Shown here piece by piece: positions 21,706 through 23,245 of a DNA stretch of 23,245 bases. Location of the stretch: positions 1 through 23,245 of the forward strand of contig CAZBBX010000034.1 of NCBI GenBank assembly GCA_964490325.1, written 5' to 3'. The first letter of the stretch is position 1, and each line of letters begins with the position of its first letter. This DNA comes from DAOPJM01 sp964490325. GTDB lineage: Bacteria > Bacillota > Clostridia > Christensenellales > CAG-138. A model generated the notes under the pieces. It worked only from the letters and a program-made list of their open reading frames with translations. It made no database searches and was not told where the DNA came from. Position numbers and translations under genes: made by a program.

Positions 21706-21733
21706 TATGTATCTTAGCTGCCGTTTATGTCGA
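21706..21733 (-). promoter_or_regulatory. Weak putative promoter of the zinc-ribbon membrane protein gene
   Basis: On the minus strand TCGACA (21728-21733), a 16-base spacer and TACATA (21706-21711), about 35 bases upstream of the start. Confidence 0.35.
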
Positions 21734-21775
21734 GAGTATGGACAGCGCATGGTTTTGCTGTGACAAAAACGCCGG

Positions 21776-22534
21776 TTACAGCCGTATGGAGAAATCGCCG
21801 CAGGGGAACGTTCCGCTGCCGTGCCGCACAAGGCCGCGCTTTGCAAGCCCGTCAAAGGCGGCGTCGATCCTGCCGATCAGCTCGGGCTTGACCGCAAGGG
21901 AAAAGTGCGCGGGACGCAGGCAGGCGGGGGCAAGAGCGCGCATCCGTTTCACGGAGGCGGCAAACAGCTTGGGATCGGTGCTTTCGTAAAAGGCGTCCAA
22001 CTGTCCCGCATACAGCAGGTCGCCGCTGTATAACGTGCCGCGGTCGGCCTCGTAAAAGCAGCAATGCCCCGGAGAATGTCCGGGCGTATGCAGCGTCGTA
22101 AGGCAGCGGCCGCCCAAGTCCAAGACTGTGCCGTCCGTCAACAGCCTGCTTGCACCGCCGCTAAAGAGCGTGTAGGCGTCGGGGTCGAACGAAGCGGGAA
22201 AGCTGTGCGGTTCGTGCAGCAGGGAGGCTTTCACGGCGGCAAGCGGCAGAGGAAACTGCTTGAGCCAAGCGGCCTCCGCTTCGTGTACGGCAATGACGGA
22301 AAAGCTTTTCAGTCCGCCGATATGATCCCAATGCGCATGGGTCAGCGCCACAAGGACGGGCAGGGAGGTCAAGTCACGGATCAATGCCCCCATGTCGCCT
22401 ACGCCCAAGCCGCTGTCGATCAGTAGGGCGCGCTTGCTGCCCAACAGAAGATAGCTGTGGGTCTCTTCCCAATGTCCATACTCGCTGATGGCATAGCTGT
22501 CCGCATCCAAGCGCTCAATGGTGAACCAGCTCAT
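21776..22534 (-). CDS. MBL-fold metallo-hydrolase
   Basis: A cytoplasmic 252-residue metallo-beta-lactamase-fold protein. The metal site is complete: HAHWDH (66-71), His153 in TPGHSPGH, Asp172 in YSGDLLY and His210 in RPAHFS. It is of glyoxalase-II-like size, but the family covers thioesterases, lactonases and others, and the substrate cannot be read from sequence. Its ATG overlaps the TGA of the DUF3795-like gene (ATGA), so the two are translationally coupled. No clear terminator follows. Confidence 0.88.
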   Translation of the reverse strand: MSWFTIERLDADSYAISEYGHWEETHSYLLLGSKRALLIDSGLGVGDMGALIRDLTSLPVLVALTHAHWDHIGGLKSFSVIAVHEAEAAWLKQFPLPLAAVKASLLHEPHSFPASFDPDAYTLFSGGASRLLTDGTVLDLGGRCLTTLHTPGHSPGHCCFYEADRGTLYSGDLLYAGQLDAFYESTDPKLFAASVKRMRALAPACLRPAHFSLAVKPELIGRIDAAFDGLAKRGLVRHGSGTFPCGDFSIRL

Positions 22535-22902
22535 GCGTTGCCCTCCAAGAAGGCTAAAAGGGCGTTTGCATCGGCAAAGTCGTCATAGTCTCCCATGACG
22601 CCGCAGCGATGATACACCAGACCCGCCTGTTGTAAGGCAGCGAGGCGGTCAACAAGCGCGTCAGTCCCGTGACGGCGGGCATAGAGCGTAAAGCCCAGCG
22701 GCTTGACCTTGGCCAATAGCCCCTTGCGGCAATCCTCCGTGCAGGCATAGCAGCCCGCCAAGCCCCGCGCCTTTGAGCAGCGCAGGTTCTCGCACCAGGC
22801 CCGATCGGGGCAGGCGGCGTCGCTGCAGCCCCCGCAGTGGGCGTTTTCCGAGCAGAGGCAGCAGGCCAGACCGCAGCGCGCAATGCCCAATTCCCGTTTC
22901 AT
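22531..22902 (-). CDS. Cys-rich DUF3795-like protein
   Basis: A small 123-residue protein with 13 Cys. Most are in the first 58 residues, in the pattern CGLACCLC, CGGC, CYAC and EDC, expected to bind zinc or an iron-sulfur cluster. The CGxxCxxC opening and C-terminal alpha part match DUF3795-type proteins; function unknown. ATG 22902 was chosen because the Cys-rich fold starts right after it and GGAG lies upstream; an in-frame start at 22953 adds 17 residues with no motif. It overlaps the MBL-fold gene, suggesting a joint function. Confidence 0.8.
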   Translation of the reverse strand: MKRELGIARCGLACCLCSENAHCGGCSDAACPDRAWCENLRCSKARGLAGCYACTEDCRKGLLAKVKPLGFTLYARRHGTDALVDRLAALQQAGLVYHRCGVMGDYDDFADANALLAFLEGNA

Positions 22903-22943
22903 GGCAGCTTTCGCTCCTTTCAAAAGACGTGTTTTCAAGGGAT

Positions 22944-22972
22944 AGAATACCACGGAAAGCGGTTGAAGTCCA
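22944..22972 (-). promoter_or_regulatory. Putative promoter of the DUF3795-like/MBL operon
   Basis: On the minus strand TGGACT (22967-22972), a 17-base spacer and TATTCT (22944-22949) with TG one base before the -10 box. Confidence 0.4.
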
Positions 22973-23052
22973 CGGAAACATCGGCGCTGCAGCAGGCAAA
23001 GGGCGCGCCAAGGGGAGGAAAACGGTTTTCATCTCGTTCCGCAAAAAAAGCC

Positions 23053-23081
23053 TTGCAATTTGGCGGCGCATAGTGTAAAAT
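23053..23081 (+). promoter_or_regulatory. Promoter of tRNA-Ser
   Basis: TTGCAA (23053-23058), a 17-base spacer and TAAAAT (23076-23081), 20 bases before the tRNA. Confidence 0.75.
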
Positions 23082-23101
23082 GCCCCTTGGACATTGGCCG
23101 T

Positions 23102-23193
23102 GGAGAGATGGCTGAGCTGGTCTAAGGCGCACGACTGGAAATCGTGTATACCCCTTAAAGGTATCAAGGGTTCGAATCCCTTTCTCTCCGCCA
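23102..23193 (+). tRNA. tRNA-Ser, anticodon GGA
   Basis: Acceptor GGAGAGA (23102-23108) pairs with TCTCTCC (23183-23189); discriminator G and encoded CCA follow. The anticodon stem CACGA/TCGTG encloses CTGGAAA with anticodon GGA at 23137-23139, reading UCC and UCU. The long variable arm is class II, as expected for serine. The T-loop is TTCGAAT (23171-23177). Confidence 0.97.
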
Positions 23194-23198
23194 CAACC

Positions 23199-23236
23199 TG
23201 ACCGAAGCATTGATACAATGCTTCGGTCAATTCTTT
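23199..23236 (+). terminator. Terminator after tRNA-Ser
   Basis: A perfect 14-base stem, 23199-23212 with 23216-23229, loop ATA, followed by a T-rich tail. Confidence 0.88.
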
Positions 23237-23245
23237 TATTTTGCC

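Noticed and set aside
22661..23230. A 189-codon minus-strand frame across the tRNA-Ser region
   Set aside because: Its N-terminal part is the antisense of tRNA-Ser and its terminator, a well-known false protein; the rest overlaps the DUF3795-like gene in another frame.

Overview
The window reads as a chromosomal segment of a GC-rich member of the Clostridia (Firmicutes). The support is strong AGGAGG-type ribosome binding sites, TTG and GTG starts, sigma-A-type promoters (several with near-consensus -35 and -10 boxes and 17-base spacers), hairpin plus T-run terminators, a deoB-punA operon and Clostridia-type zinc-ribbon/FHA proteins. Nothing in the sequence fixes genus or species, and no insertion sequence, integrase, CRISPR array or origin was seen.

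Layout. (1) 1-1640: the 5' part of leuS (minus) diverges from lgt (plus), which has its own promoter and terminator. (2) 1640-16294: the centrepiece, eleven plus-strand genes for a Ser/Thr-phosphorylation signalling locus. In order: a transmembrane kinase with an extracellular leucine-rich-repeat domain; a secreted-side vWA-like protein with a cytoplasmic FHA domain; a zinc-ribbon kinase-FHA protein; a membrane-anchored PP2C phosphatase; three tandem zinc-ribbon/FHA proteins; two four-helix membrane proteins with FHA tails; and two zinc-ribbon pseudokinases with one membrane helix and extracellular domains (one with PASTA-like domains and a long Pro-Thr stalk). A LytTR response regulator follows at 16500-17261 and ends in a strong terminator. 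(3) 17400-19100: two overlapping small minus-strand genes (54 and 51 aa), then a DacF-like protein whose three penicillin-binding motifs all appear mutated. (4) 19112-22902, minus strand: deoB-punA (nucleoside salvage), a two-helix zinc-ribbon membrane protein, and a Cys-rich DUF3795-like protein overlapping an MBL-fold hydrolase. (5) 23102-23193: tRNA-Ser(GGA) with its own promoter and terminator.

How the signalling locus may work (inference): the two intact kinases phosphorylate threonines on the pseudokinase juxtamembrane segments and on adaptor linkers, FHA domains read those marks, and PP2C erases them. The extracellular LRR, vWA-like, PASTA-like and Pro-Thr-stalked domains would sense the envelope or surroundings. 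The individual domain families are known in Clostridia. This full assembly, with paired active and dead versions of kinase and FHA modules, is the most interesting item here.
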